Shown piece by piece: positions 14,112 to 21,513 of a stretch of DNA of 31,213 nt. Position 1 is the stretch's first letter. Each line of letters begins with the position of its first letter. Made by a program: the position numbers and the translations under genes. Source of the stretch: Hyphomonadaceae bacterium UBA2389 (GTDB lineage: Bacteria; Pseudomonadota; Alphaproteobacteria; Caulobacterales; Aquidulcibacteraceae); assembly GCA_002343395.1 (NCBI GenBank), contig DDSN01000036.1, positions 1 through 31,213 of the forward strand, read 5' to 3'. The notes beneath the pieces were generated by a model, which worked only from the letters and a program-made list of their open reading frames with translations, ran no database searches and had not been told where the DNA came from.

Positions 14112-14701
14112 CAGCGGTGCTTCGCCCCCGTCCAGCCGCGCGCGCCCAAGTGCGCGTCCCCTGCCTCGATGGCGCCGCCCTCGATCGAGGTCGCCATCGA
14201 ATCATTCCAGCGATTCAGGTAGCCGAAAAGCGAAACTACCCCCAAAATCTCAACGATCTCGTCGTCGCTCCAATGACGTTTCAAGTCCTCCGCGATCCGC
14301 TCGTCCACGGCGTTGGGCACGCTGGCCGCGGCTTGGGCGAAAGCAAACGCAGCTTTCTCCGCGGGAGAGAACAATGGGCTGCGCTCATAGTTCCAAAGCT
14401 CGCTGATGCGCACGTCGCTTGCTCCGTAACGATGCGCGGCGAGCACCGTATGCGCCTGACAATACTGGCATCCCGCCGTGAGGCTGGCGATGTAACCGAT
14501 GAGCCGCTTCTGCTCCGACGTCACGCGGCCCGCGTTCGCCATCACTGCCTTGTTCAGCGCGATGAACGCCTTGGCGATCTCGGGCCGGCGCTGCATCGTC
14601 AGCACGCTGTTCGGCGGAAAACCCAAGGTTTCGTTGAAGAAGCGCGCCAGCTCGGCGACTTCACCGTCATGATCAGCCGCTAGCGGCGCGACAAGCGGCA
14701 T
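14111..14701 (-). CDS. Carboxymuconolactone decarboxylase / AhpD-like peroxidase-related protein
   Basis: A 196-residue helical protein. The ATG at 14701 is preceded by GAGGAG eight bases away and overlaps the previous stop (TGATG). The AhpD signature is present: Glu64 ('SEQKRL'), then C78-x2-C81-x2-H84 ('GCQYCQAH'), a thiol redox centre with its proton relay. The 'FSPAEKAAFAFAQ' helix and C-terminal 'FGYLNRWND' are also typical of peroxidase-related members. It probably removes peroxides or handles a reactive intermediate made during aromatic ring cleavage; this role in the tyrosine operon is inference. The family is functionally broad and no substrate can be named. Confidence 0.82.
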   Translation of the reverse strand: MPLVAPLAADHDGEVAELARFFNETLGFPPNSVLTMQRRPEIAKAFIALNKAVMANAGRVTSEQKRLIGYIASLTAGCQYCQAHTVLAAHRYGASDVRISELWNYERSPLFSPAEKAAFAFAQAAASVPNAVDERIAEDLKRHWSDDEIVEILGVVSLFGYLNRWNDSMATSIEGGAIEAGDAHLGARGWTGAKHR

Positions 14702-15009
14702 CAACCACGCTCCTCTTCAACTTCGAAATCCGCGCGGGCGCCGAGGTCCGCCAGACGCGCCTTCAAGCGCAGGAACACGTCATGATCGCGCCAGAGTTTG
14801 CGCAGCAACTTCGCCGGACGATTGGAGCGCAGGCGCAGGGTCAGCAGCGTATCGCCCAACTCGTAACCTTCGACATGCATCACTTGCGGAGCCGCTTCAT
14901 TGGCGGCGTTCGCGAGCACTTGCGCCCAGTGCGCGCGATCGTGCCGACGCCAATGCGTCATATCGAGCGCGAGTGTGAGCACCACCCTGCTCTCGACCGG
15001 TTCGGCCAT
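14701..15009 (-). CDS. Small conserved-looking protein of unknown function in the tyrosine operon
   Basis: A 102-residue soluble protein that I do not recognise. The ATG at 15009 has GGAGA eight bases upstream and lies four bases after the VOC gene stop; the frame is open to 15117 but overlaps that gene. The sequence alternates beta and alpha elements: 'SRVVLTLALDMTH', 'HWAQVLANAANEA', 'VMHVEGYELGDTLLTLRL' and 'LLRKLWRDHDVFLRLKARL', then an acidic C-terminal tail 'DFEVEEERG'. Its stop overlaps the AhpD-like start, so it is translated within the operon. No membrane segment or cofactor motif is visible. Confidence 0.68.
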   Translation of the reverse strand: MAEPVESRVVLTLALDMTHWRRHDRAHWAQVLANAANEAAPQVMHVEGYELGDTLLTLRLRSNRPAKLLRKLWRDHDVFLRLKARLADLGARADFEVEEERG

Positions 15010-15013
15010 GTAG

Positions 15014-15583
15014 TCATTCTCCGAGACGCGCCCTCGCCGCGGCATGCGCTGCGCGCGCTTTCTCGTGCAACCAAGCGGCGTGCTGCGGCGCTTTCTTGGT
15101 ACGGCTCCACTCCTCAAGCATCAAGGGCGCAACGCGGCGCAGCTCAGCCATTTCCTCAGCCGTGCCCGTATCGGCGGCAAGTTCGAGGCGATGCCCGCTT
15201 GGATCGAAGAAATAAATCGACTTGAAAATGCCATGATCGGTGGGGCCGACCACATCAAGCCCGCGCGCCTCCGCCTTTTCCTTCATCGCCAGAAGATCGC
15301 CTTCATCGCCCACCTTGAACGCGATGTGCTGCACCCATTTCGGCGTGTTCAGGTCGCGCCCCATCTCCGGCTGCTGCGGCAATTCGAAAAACGCCAGCAC
15401 GTTGCCGTTTCCGGCGTCGAGGAACACGTGCATGTACGGGTCGTACTCGCCTGTGGAGGGGACGTAATCTTCCGCGAACGCGGTCGTGTACTCCATGCCA
15501 AACAGGTCTCGGTAGAACTCGACCGTCTCCTTTGCGTCCTTGCAGCGATAGGCGACGTGGTGGATCCCTTGAAGTTTGGTCAT
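15014..15583 (-). CDS. VOC (vicinal oxygen chelate) family protein, possible ring-cleaving dioxygenase or glyoxalase-like
   Basis: A 189-residue protein starting at an ATG with a GAGGA SD, overlapping the isoaspartyl peptidase stop (ATGA). A single VOC unit of two beta-alpha-beta-beta-beta modules is clear. 'GIHHVAYRCKD' gives a first metal ligand (His8 or His9), 'KWVQHIAFKV' gives His86 and 'GHRLEL' gives Glu134, the usual 2-His-1-Glu facial triad. 'DHGIFKSIYFFDPSG' is like that of extradiol dioxygenases and glyoxalases. A charged helical tail (140-189) extends beyond the fold. In this operon it could act on homogentisate or maleylacetoacetate chemistry, but VOC proteins are very diverse. 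Confidence 0.83.
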   Translation of the reverse strand: MTKLQGIHHVAYRCKDAKETVEFYRDLFGMEYTTAFAEDYVPSTGEYDPYMHVFLDAGNGNVLAFFELPQQPEMGRDLNTPKWVQHIAFKVGDEGDLLAMKEKAEARGLDVVGPTDHGIFKSIYFFDPSGHRLELAADTGTAEEMAELRRVAPLMLEEWSRTKKAPQHAAWLHEKARAAHAAARARLGE

Positions 15584-16623
15584 TCTGTTTCCTCGTCGGC
15601 GAAAATGCGCACCGTTGACGGCGCGCCGGAGCGCATGTGCGCGCGATACATTCCCGGCGTGTTCATGGAGTACGCGACGGCGCCTTGCCTATCCATGACG
15701 ATGACCCCGCCATCGCCCGCCATAGCGCCCACTTCCGCGATGACGCGATCGGCGGCCTCCTGCGCGCTCTCGCCGTTAAGCTCCATGCGCGCGCAAATGG
15801 CGCGCGCGACGCCAACGCGGATAAAATATTCGCCCGTCCCGGTGGCGGAGACGCCGCAGACGCCGTTCTGCGCGTAGGTGCCCGCACCGATCACCGGGGC
15901 GTCGCCAACGCGCCCCCAGCGCTTGCCTGTCGTGCCGCCCGTCGACGTCCCCGCGGCGAGATCGCCTCGAACGTCGCGCGCGACAACGCCGACAGTCCCG
16001 AATTGGTGATCATCGGGATGACTTTCGTTCAACGCCTGAGGCGAGGGAACGCCGACCGGGCGCGGCGGGACCGGCAATCCGTTCGCGCGCAAGTTTTCCT
16101 CTAGTTGCCGCCAGCGTCGTTCGGTGAAGAAATACCCAGGCTCAACCTGTTCCAACGCTTGCGCCCGGGAGAACGCCTCCGCCCCCTCGCCCATGAGCAT
16201 GACGTGAGGCGATTGCTCCATCACACGGCGGGCGAGCGAGATTGGATGCCGCGTGCGCGTCACGCCAGCGACGGCGCCCGCCGCGCGCGATCGGCCGTCC
16301 ATGATCGACGCGTCGAGCTCGTTGCGCCCTTCCGCCGTGAAAACAGCGCCTCGGCCAGCGTTGAAGAGCGGATCGTCCTCCAGGCGTTGAATGACCGTTT
16401 CGACCGCGTCGAGCGATGCCCCCCCGCTGTCGAGCACAGCGCCGCCGGCTTCGACGGCGTCGCGCAACGCGGCGCGGTATTGCTGCTCCACTTCTGGCGT
16501 AATCCGCTCGCGCTCGATGACGCCGGCGCCGCCATGGAGGACAATTGACCAGCGCGGCGCCTCCTGGGGAGCGCTCGCACACGCGCAGAGCGCCAGAAGC
16601 GCGGCGACGACCGCCGCCCTCAC
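15580..16623 (-). CDS. iaaA: Isoaspartyl peptidase / L-asparaginase (Ntn hydrolase), predicted lipoprotein
   Basis: A 347-residue plant-type asparaginase, starting with a GTG that overlaps the hpd stop (GTGA). The N terminus is a short lipoprotein-like signal with Cys13 and Cys15 ('LLALCACAS'), so the protein should be exported and probably anchored. The Ntn core has 'HGGAG' (30-34), 'NAGRGAVFT' (88-96), the autocleavage site 'FGTVGVV' with nucleophile Thr210, and 'STGGTTGKRWGRVGDAPVIGAGTYA' contacts (227 onward). It would hydrolyse beta-aspartyl dipeptides or asparagine in the periplasm after splitting into alpha and beta chains. Its tight coupling to hpd is unexpected, because its chemistry is unrelated to tyrosine breakdown. 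Confidence 0.9.
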   Translation of the reverse strand: MRAAVVAALLALCACASAPQEAPRWSIVLHGGAGVIERERITPEVEQQYRAALRDAVEAGGAVLDSGGASLDAVETVIQRLEDDPLFNAGRGAVFTAEGRNELDASIMDGRSRAAGAVAGVTRTRHPISLARRVMEQSPHVMLMGEGAEAFSRAQALEQVEPGYFFTERRWRQLEENLRANGLPVPPRPVGVPSPQALNESHPDDHQFGTVGVVARDVRGDLAAGTSTGGTTGKRWGRVGDAPVIGAGTYAQNGVCGVSATGTGEYFIRVGVARAICARMELNGESAQEAADRVIAEVGAMAGDGGVIVMDRQGAVAYSMNTPGMYRAHMRSGAPSTVRIFADEETE

Positions 16624-17696
16624 GCGCTTTCCTTCAGAACGCCGCGCCTGATCTGGTCGAGTTCGATCGACTCGAACAGCGCTCTGAAATTGCCTTCGCC
16701 AAAGCCTTCGTTGCCCTTGCGCTCGATGAACTCGAAGAAGATCGGTCCGATAGCGTCCTTGGAAAATATCTGCAGCAGCAACCCCTGGCCCTGGCTTGGC
16801 GCGCCATCGATCAGAATGCGGCGCTTCTTCAACTCGGCCAGCGGCTCGCCATGCCCGGGCAAGCGCTCGTCGACGAGGTCGTAATAGGTTTCGATCGTAT
16901 CCTGGAGCTCGATCCCGCGCGCATTCAGCCGATCGACCACGCCGTAGAGGTCAGCGCAACCGAAGGCGACGTGCTGTATGCCCTCGCCATTGTAGCGTTG
17001 CAGAAACTCCTGGATTTGATCGACCTTGCCAGCCTCGCCCTTCGACTCATTGAGCGGGATGCGGATTTTCCCACACGGGCTCGTCATCGCTTTTGAGAAC
17101 AAGCCCGAGACCTTGCCTTCGATATCGAAGTACCGAATTTCCCTGAAGTTGAAGATGCGTTCGTAATAATCCGCCCATGTGGCCATGTTGCCGCGGAAGA
17201 CGTTGTGGGTCAGGTGATCGAGGTAGGTCAGCCCGATCGCGTTCTTAGCTTCGTCCGCGCCTTCGATTGGTTTGAAATCCACATCGTAAATGGATTGGGC
17301 GCCATAGCGATCCACCAGATAGACGTAGGCGCCGCCGATTCCCTCGATGCATGGGATATCGAGCTCCATCGGCCCGATCGGCACATCGACCGCCTTCGCA
17401 CCGCGCTTCAGCGCTTCCTCGAACGCGGCGCGTGCGTCGCGCACCCGAAACGCCATCGCGTTCGCCGACGGGCCGTGCACGGAACGAAACTCCGCCGGTT
17501 GCCCCGCCGGCTCCATGTTCAGAATGAAATTGATGTCGCCCTGCTTGTAGCGAAGCACGTTCTTGGAGCGATGCCGCGCAACCGCCGTGAACCCCATCTT
17601 CTCGAAATAAGCGGCGAGAGCGCCCGGCTCCGGCGCGGTGAATTCGACAAATTCGAAGCCGTCGGTGCCGATTGGGTTTTCGAACAGGTCCGCCAT
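16620..17696 (-). CDS. hpd: 4-hydroxyphenylpyruvate dioxygenase
   Basis: A 358-residue enzyme of normal bacterial length with an AAGGAT SD. Two VOC-fold halves are present; the C-terminal half holds the iron ligands H161 ('LDHLTHNV'), H242 ('GIQHVAF') and E322 ('FFEFIERKG'), nearly the same numbering as the Pseudomonas enzyme. The closing helix region 'GFGEGNFRALFESIE' gates the active site. It converts 4-hydroxyphenylpyruvate to homogentisate with O2 in the cytosol, the committed step of tyrosine catabolism. It is the first gene of a seven-gene minus-strand operon and is divergent from a MarR regulator. A dyad sits between its predicted -35 and -10 elements. Confidence 0.96.
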   Translation of the reverse strand: MADLFENPIGTDGFEFVEFTAPEPGALAAYFEKMGFTAVARHRSKNVLRYKQGDINFILNMEPAGQPAEFRSVHGPSANAMAFRVRDARAAFEEALKRGAKAVDVPIGPMELDIPCIEGIGGAYVYLVDRYGAQSIYDVDFKPIEGADEAKNAIGLTYLDHLTHNVFRGNMATWADYYERIFNFREIRYFDIEGKVSGLFSKAMTSPCGKIRIPLNESKGEAGKVDQIQEFLQRYNGEGIQHVAFGCADLYGVVDRLNARGIELQDTIETYYDLVDERLPGHGEPLAELKKRRILIDGAPSQGQGLLLQIFSKDAIGPIFFEFIERKGNEGFGEGNFRALFESIELDQIRRGVLKESA

Positions 17697-17726
17697 GGGA
17701 TCATCCTTGCGCTTGCGTGCGGCGCC

Positions 17727-17755
17727 GTTTTAGTTTCAAATGAAACCGATGGCAA
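17727..17755 (-). promoter_or_regulatory. Predicted hpd operon promoter
   Basis: Read on the minus strand, TTGCCA (17755-17750, five of six consensus bases) is followed after 17 bases by TAAAAC (17732-17727). The expected transcript start near 17720 gives a short leader that includes the AAGGAT SD of hpd. The inverted repeat at 17733-17746 fills most of the spacer, so a bound repressor would block RNA polymerase. Confidence 0.5.
17733..17746. promoter_or_regulatory. Inverted-repeat operator, probably for the divergent MarR protein
   Basis: GTTTCA and TGAAAC are exact inverted repeats with an AA spacer, of the size and AT-rich type bound by MarR dimers. The site lies between two divergent genes, overlaps the first ATG of the marR gene and covers promoter elements for both directions. 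That the adjacent MarR binds it is inference from position. Confidence 0.6.
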
Positions 17756-18216
17756 GCGCCCAAAAACGACGTCCGCAACCTCCAGCGCTCATTCTTGAGC
17801 GCTTTCTGCCCTATCGGCTTTCGATCCTGTCCAATCGCGTCAGCCGGGCCATCGCGGCGCGCTACGCGAAAGCGTTCGATTTGACGATCCCGGAGTGGCG
17901 CGTCATCGCGGTGCTGGGCCGAACCCCGGGATTGTCCGCCAAGGCGGTCGCGGAAGCGACGGAGATGGACAAGGTCGCCGTTTCGCGCGCGATCGCGCGA
18001 CTGACGGCGGCTCGACGCGTGGTCGCGGAAATCGACGCCGCCGACGCGCGCCGGCAATTGCTCTGGCTGACGCCGCAAGGCGATGCGCTGCACAAGCGCA
18101 TCGCGCCGCTCGCGCTGGAGACCGAGCAACGCCTGCTCGCGGCGCTCGCGCCGCGCGAGCGCGCGCAACTCGACGCGTTGATTGATCGCCTCCTCGAGAC
18201 CGCGCAAACGCTGTGA
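17740..18216 (+). CDS. MarR-family transcriptional regulator, likely controlling hpd
   Basis: A 158-residue winged-helix protein. Core: 'LTIPEWRVIAVLGRTPGLSA' (residues 47-66), a recognition helix 'MDKVAVSRAIARLTAAR' and a wing with 'DARRQLLWLTPQGDAL', flanked by dimerisation helices. Neither ATG (17740, nor 17749 three codons later) has an SD. A weak promoter, TTGCGT (17713-17718), 17 bases, TCAAAT (17736-17741), would start transcription about seven bases later, exactly at the ATG at 17749, implying a leaderless mRNA that starts translation there. The operator covers the -10, so autorepression is likely. The effector may be a tyrosine catabolite; that is inference. It converges on the sugar dehydrogenase gene with one base between stops. 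Confidence 0.88.
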   Translation: MKPMASAQKRRPQPPALILERFLPYRLSILSNRVSRAIAARYAKAFDLTIPEWRVIAVLGRTPGLSAKAVAEATEMDKVAVSRAIARLTAARRVVAEIDAADARRQLLWLTPQGDALHKRIAPLALETEQRLLAALAPRERAQLDALIDRLLETAQTL

Positions 18217-18217
18217 G

Positions 18218-19405
18218 CTAGCGGCGCGGCGTTAGGCGCAGGAGGCGCCCGTCGTCTTCGTCGGTCACGACCCACAACGCGCCGTCCGCCGCTTGCTCCA
18301 CATCGCGCACGCGCGCTCCGAGATCGAAGCGCTCTTCGCCAACGACGCGCGCGCCATCAAGGCGCAGCCGGACCAAGGCGCGGCTGCGCAAACCCGCGAT
18401 CAACAGATCGCCGCGCCAGGGAAACAAATCGCCCTGATAGAAAATCATGTCGCCCGGCGCGATCACCGGGTCCCAATAGTAAACCGGTTGCTCCATGCCC
18501 TCGCGCACAGCGAGGCCCTGGCCGATCGGTTCGCCGCCATACTCCTCGCCATAACTTATGATCGGCCACCCGTAGTTTCGCCCCGGCGCGGCAATGTTGA
18601 GTTCGTCGCCACCTTGTGGGCCGTGTTCGATTGTCCAGAGCGCGCCGGTTTCCGGATGGATCGCCGCGCCCTGCGGATTGCGGTGCCCATAAGACCAGAT
18701 TTCGCCACGCGCGCCATTTTGGCCGACGAAGGGATTGTCCGCGGCGACGGCGCCATCCGCTTCAATGCGGACGACTTTGCCGAGCAACGTCGACACGTCT
18801 TGCGCCAATCGGCGCGGCCGCGAGCGCTGACGCTCGCCGAGCGCGATGAAAAGGCGCCCATCCCGATCGAACGCCAGCGCGCCGCCATAGTGCCCCGTCG
18901 AGCGCCAATCCGGCGTCTGACGGAAAATCACTGTCGCGGCCTCAATGCGCGTCGCATCCTCGCTCAGACGCCCGCGGGCGACGCTCGTCCCATTATTCTC
19001 GCCGCCGCGCGGCTCGGCGTAACTCCAGTACACGAGGCGGTCGCTCGCGAAATTGGGGCTGAGAGCGACATCGAGCAAGCCGCCCTGATCACGCGCGTCG
19101 ACGGGCGGAAGGCCTTCTACGGGCGCGGACACAGCACCAACGTGATCGACAAGACGCAGCCGGCCCGAGCGCTCGCTGATCAGCAGGCGTCCATCGGGCA
19201 GGATCGCGATAGCCCAGGGATGGCTGAGGCCCACGGCGACTTCAGCTACCTCCAGATCAAAGCCGCTCTCCGCTTCCGGCGCGCGCGTCTGACCCTCAAA
19301 CGCCGGACCGAAATCGGTGTTTGGCGGCGCTTCGTTCAAGCCGGTGCTTTCGGCGTTTGTGCATGCGGCGAAGGCCAAGACGGCAACGGCGAACACAGCA
19401 CGCAT
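18218..19405 (-). CDS. PQQ-dependent aldose sugar dehydrogenase (YliI/Asd-like), predicted lipoprotein
   Basis: A 395-residue exported protein. The ATG at 19405 has a strong AGGAGG SD; the longer frame reaching 19528 is not supported. A signal peptide with a lipobox-like 'LAFAAC' puts the lipidated Cys at 15. A six-bladed beta-propeller of the glucose/sorbosone dehydrogenase family follows: 'LSHPWAIAILPDGRLLISER', 'DQGGLLDVALSPNF', 'STGHYGGALAFDRDGRLFIALGE', 'WSYGHRNPQGAAIHPETGALW', 'EHGPQGGDELN' and 'NYGWPIISYG'. The His and Arg positions in these blades are those contacting PQQ in soluble relatives. It would oxidise aldoses in the periplasm to lactones. No PQQ synthesis genes are in the window. 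Confidence 0.9.
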   Translation of the reverse strand: MRAVFAVAVLAFAACTNAESTGLNEAPPNTDFGPAFEGQTRAPEAESGFDLEVAEVAVGLSHPWAIAILPDGRLLISERSGRLRLVDHVGAVSAPVEGLPPVDARDQGGLLDVALSPNFASDRLVYWSYAEPRGGENNGTSVARGRLSEDATRIEAATVIFRQTPDWRSTGHYGGALAFDRDGRLFIALGERQRSRPRRLAQDVSTLLGKVVRIEADGAVAADNPFVGQNGARGEIWSYGHRNPQGAAIHPETGALWTIEHGPQGGDELNIAAPGRNYGWPIISYGEEYGGEPIGQGLAVREGMEQPVYYWDPVIAPGDMIFYQGDLFPWRGDLLIAGLRSRALVRLRLDGARVVGEERFDLGARVRDVEQAADGALWVVTDEDDGRLLRLTPRR

Positions 19406-19526
19406 GAGCCAAGCCCTCCTGGTTTTTTGCGCCCCAGCCGGGACGCGCAGCGCACCGTAACGCCTGCATGACATCCGCCCAAGCGCCTTGCTTCCGCCGC
19501 CGAGGCGCGCGACATAGCGCCCCAAC

Positions 19527-20177
19527 ATGACAATGGCCGCATACCCGACGGATTTGGCATGGGAGCCAATGCGCGCCCAGACGCTGAAGGCCGCCCGGCG
19601 GCGCTCCCGCCTTATCGCGGCGTTGCGGCGCTTCTTCGTGGCCGGCGCCGGCGCGTCGTTCGCGGCGGTGTTCGTATTTATGGGGCTCTACGCCATCGAA
19701 GGCGGCTTTACCGCCAACCAGTACGCCGCCGCCGAGCCGCTACGGATGATCAACCCGCGCTTCATTGGCCGAACCGAAGGCGGGGGCCCCTACCAGCTTT
19801 CCGCCGAGTTCGCCGAACGGGCGCAAGGCGAGAACCAGCCGATCGAGCTGATTTCTCCGGTTTATCGGACCGAATCCGGAACAATCATGCTGGCCCCGCG
19901 CGGGGTCTATGACGAAGCCGCCAAGACCCTGGTGTTCGAGGGCGAGGTGATGTTCTCAGATGCTGGCGGCAATCGGTTCACGACGCCGGACATGATCGTC
20001 GACCTAGCGCAGGGCCGGCTGATTGGAAGCGGCGGCGTCACTGGCGCCGGACCCCTTGGCGTCCTCCAGGCCGATAGTTATGAGTTACGGGACAGCGACC
20101 GCGCGCTGGTGCTGCGCGGCGGGGTCCGGGGCCAAATCCCGGACAGCGCGCCGCAGGATGGGGAGTCGCCGCCATGA
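19527..20177 (+). CDS. lptC: LPS export ABC transporter periplasmic protein LptC
   Basis: A 216-residue bitopic membrane protein. A basic N terminus (KAARRRSR) precedes one transmembrane helix (about 38-58, 'FFVAGAGASFAAVFVFMGLY'), and the rest is a periplasmic beta-jellyroll with 'RTESGTIMLAPRGVYDEAAKTLVFEGEV' as its core. It relays lipopolysaccharide from the LptBFG transporter to LptA. No SD precedes the ATG at 19527, so a leaderless start is possible; further ATGs lie at 19533 and 19569. The stop overlaps the lptA ATG (ATGA), and lptA and lptB follow in the usual order. The 121 bases upstream are shared with the divergent sugar dehydrogenase gene and show no convincing promoter. Confidence 0.88.
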   Translation: MTMAAYPTDLAWEPMRAQTLKAARRRSRLIAALRRFFVAGAGASFAAVFVFMGLYAIEGGFTANQYAAAEPLRMINPRFIGRTEGGGPYQLSAEFAERAQGENQPIELISPVYRTESGTIMLAPRGVYDEAAKTLVFEGEVMFSDAGGNRFTTPDMIVDLAQGRLIGSGGVTGAGPLGVLQADSYELRDSDRALVLRGGVRGQIPDSAPQDGESPP

Positions 20178-20689
20178 GAAGCTCACTTCTTGCCGTGTTC
20201 GCCTTCGTGGCGGCGATCGGCTTGACCCCCGCGGCGCACGCCCAGCTTTCGGAAGGCGGCGGGCCGGTGTCCTACTCGGCCAACAACCTCGAGTATTTCG
20301 ACGGCGAGCGCAGGCTCGTGCTCTCGGGCGATGTGGATATCGTCCAAAACGACGCCCGGCTTCGGGCTGACTCGGTGACTCTGTTCTTCTCGGGATCGGG
20401 CGGCGGTCAGGGCAATCTGGCGTCGGGCGACATCCAACGCATGATCGCCGAGGGCGAGGTCTATTATGTCCGCCCACAGCAATCGGCGCGCGGCAATCGG
20501 GCGGTGTACGAAGTCGCCCAGGACGCAGTGACCTTCACCGGCAATGTTGTTGTGGCGTCGGAGGAGAACGTGATCCGGGGCGAGACGCTGGTGCTGCAGA
20601 TCGGGTCGCGCCGCACCACCATCCGTCCGCAAACCGGGCAGCGCGTGCAGGGCGTGTTCGTGCCGCGCCGGACCACAAGCAATCGTTAA
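20174..20689 (+). CDS. lptA: LPS transport periplasmic protein LptA (OstA-like)
   Basis: A 171-residue protein with a cleavable signal peptide (residues 1-24, ending 'AAHAQ'). The mature part is an OstA/LptA beta-jellyroll: 'SANNLEYFDGERRLVLSGDVDIVQNDARLRAD', then 'IQRMIAEGEVYYVRPQQSARGNRAVYEV', 'TFTGNVVV' and 'NVIRGETLVLQI' in repeating register. It forms the periplasmic bridge for lipopolysaccharide between LptC and LptD. Translation is coupled to lptC. A Gly-rich insert ('GSGGGQGN') near residue 74 is a loop. 42 bases separate it from lptB. Confidence 0.93.
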   Translation: MRSSLLAVFAFVAAIGLTPAAHAQLSEGGGPVSYSANNLEYFDGERRLVLSGDVDIVQNDARLRADSVTLFFSGSGGGQGNLASGDIQRMIAEGEVYYVRPQQSARGNRAVYEVAQDAVTFTGNVVVASEENVIRGETLVLQIGSRRTTIRPQTGQRVQGVFVPRRTTSNR

Positions 20690-20731
20690 TCTGTTCAAGA
20701 GTTCACGAAATCTTAGCGGCGGCAGGTCGAT

Positions 20732-21499
20732 ATGAGCCCTGAGGGCGCAACACGCCGATCGTCCGCGGTCGAGACCACCCCAAGTGGCTTGAGCGCGGTC
20801 GGGCTAGGCAAATCCTATCGCGGCCGCCGCGTGGTCAAGGACGTGTCCTTGTCCGTCAACCGGGGCGAAGTCGTCGGTCTGTTGGGTCCCAACGGGGCAG
20901 GCAAAACCACCTGCTTCTATATGATCACGGGGCTCGTGCGCGTGGACCAGGGACAGATCCTACTCGACGGACAGGACGTCACCACGCTGCCCATGTACCA
21001 GCGCGCAAGGCTGGGCGTGGGCTATCTGCCGCAAGAGCCGTCGATCTTCCGTGGTCTGACAGTCGAACAGAACGTGACGTCGATCGCCGAGCTGCAGGAG
21101 CGCAATGGCGCCAAGCGGCGCGACCTGGTCGAAGGGCTGCTTGCCGAACTGCACGTCGATCACCTGAAAGACGCTCCCGCCTCCGCCCTATCCGGCGGCG
21201 AACGGCGGCGCGTCGAGATCGCGCGCGCCTTGGCGACACGGCCGTCGTTCATGCTGCTCGACGAGCCTTTCGCCGGTATCGACCCGCTCGCCATCAACGA
21301 CATCCGAGAGCTGATCACGTTCCTGAAGGATCGCGGCCTCGGCATTCTGATCACCGACCACAATGTGCGCGAAACGCTGCAGATCGTGGATCGGGCTTCG
21401 ATCATGTTCGACGGTGAAGTGATGTTCGAGGGAACGCCTAACGAGGTGCTTTCCTCGCAAGTCGTTCGCGAAAGGTATCTCGGCAAAGATTTCCACTAA
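20732..21499 (+). CDS. lptB: LPS export ABC transporter ATP-binding protein LptB
   Basis: A 255-residue ABC ATPase. Walker A is 'GPNGAGKTT' (52-60), the Q-loop Gln is at 101 ('LPQEPSIFRGLTVEQN'), the signature is 'LSGGE' (153-157), Walker B is 'FMLLDEPF' with Glu178, and the switch His is at 210 ('TDHNVRETL'). This combination is specific for LptB. It is slightly longer than the E. coli protein because of a polar N-terminal extension of about 18 residues. It drives lipopolysaccharide extraction with LptF and LptG, which are not in the window. rpoN starts 14 bases later with a GGAGG SD, so the two are likely on one transcript, as in many proteobacteria. Confidence 0.96.
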   Translation: MSPEGATRRSSAVETTPSGLSAVGLGKSYRGRRVVKDVSLSVNRGEVVGLLGPNGAGKTTCFYMITGLVRVDQGQILLDGQDVTTLPMYQRARLGVGYLPQEPSIFRGLTVEQNVTSIAELQERNGAKRRDLVEGLLAELHVDHLKDAPASALSGGERRRVEIARALATRPSFMLLDEPFAGIDPLAINDIRELITFLKDRGLGILITDHNVRETLQIVDRASIMFDGEVMFEGTPNEVLSSQVVRERYLGKDFH

Positions 21500-21513
21500 G
21501 CGCGGAGGCCGCC

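Noticed and set aside
18293..19471. A 392-codon plus-strand frame opposite the sugar dehydrogenase
   Set aside because: It is antisense to a conserved beta-propeller with a strong SD and signal peptide; no family features.
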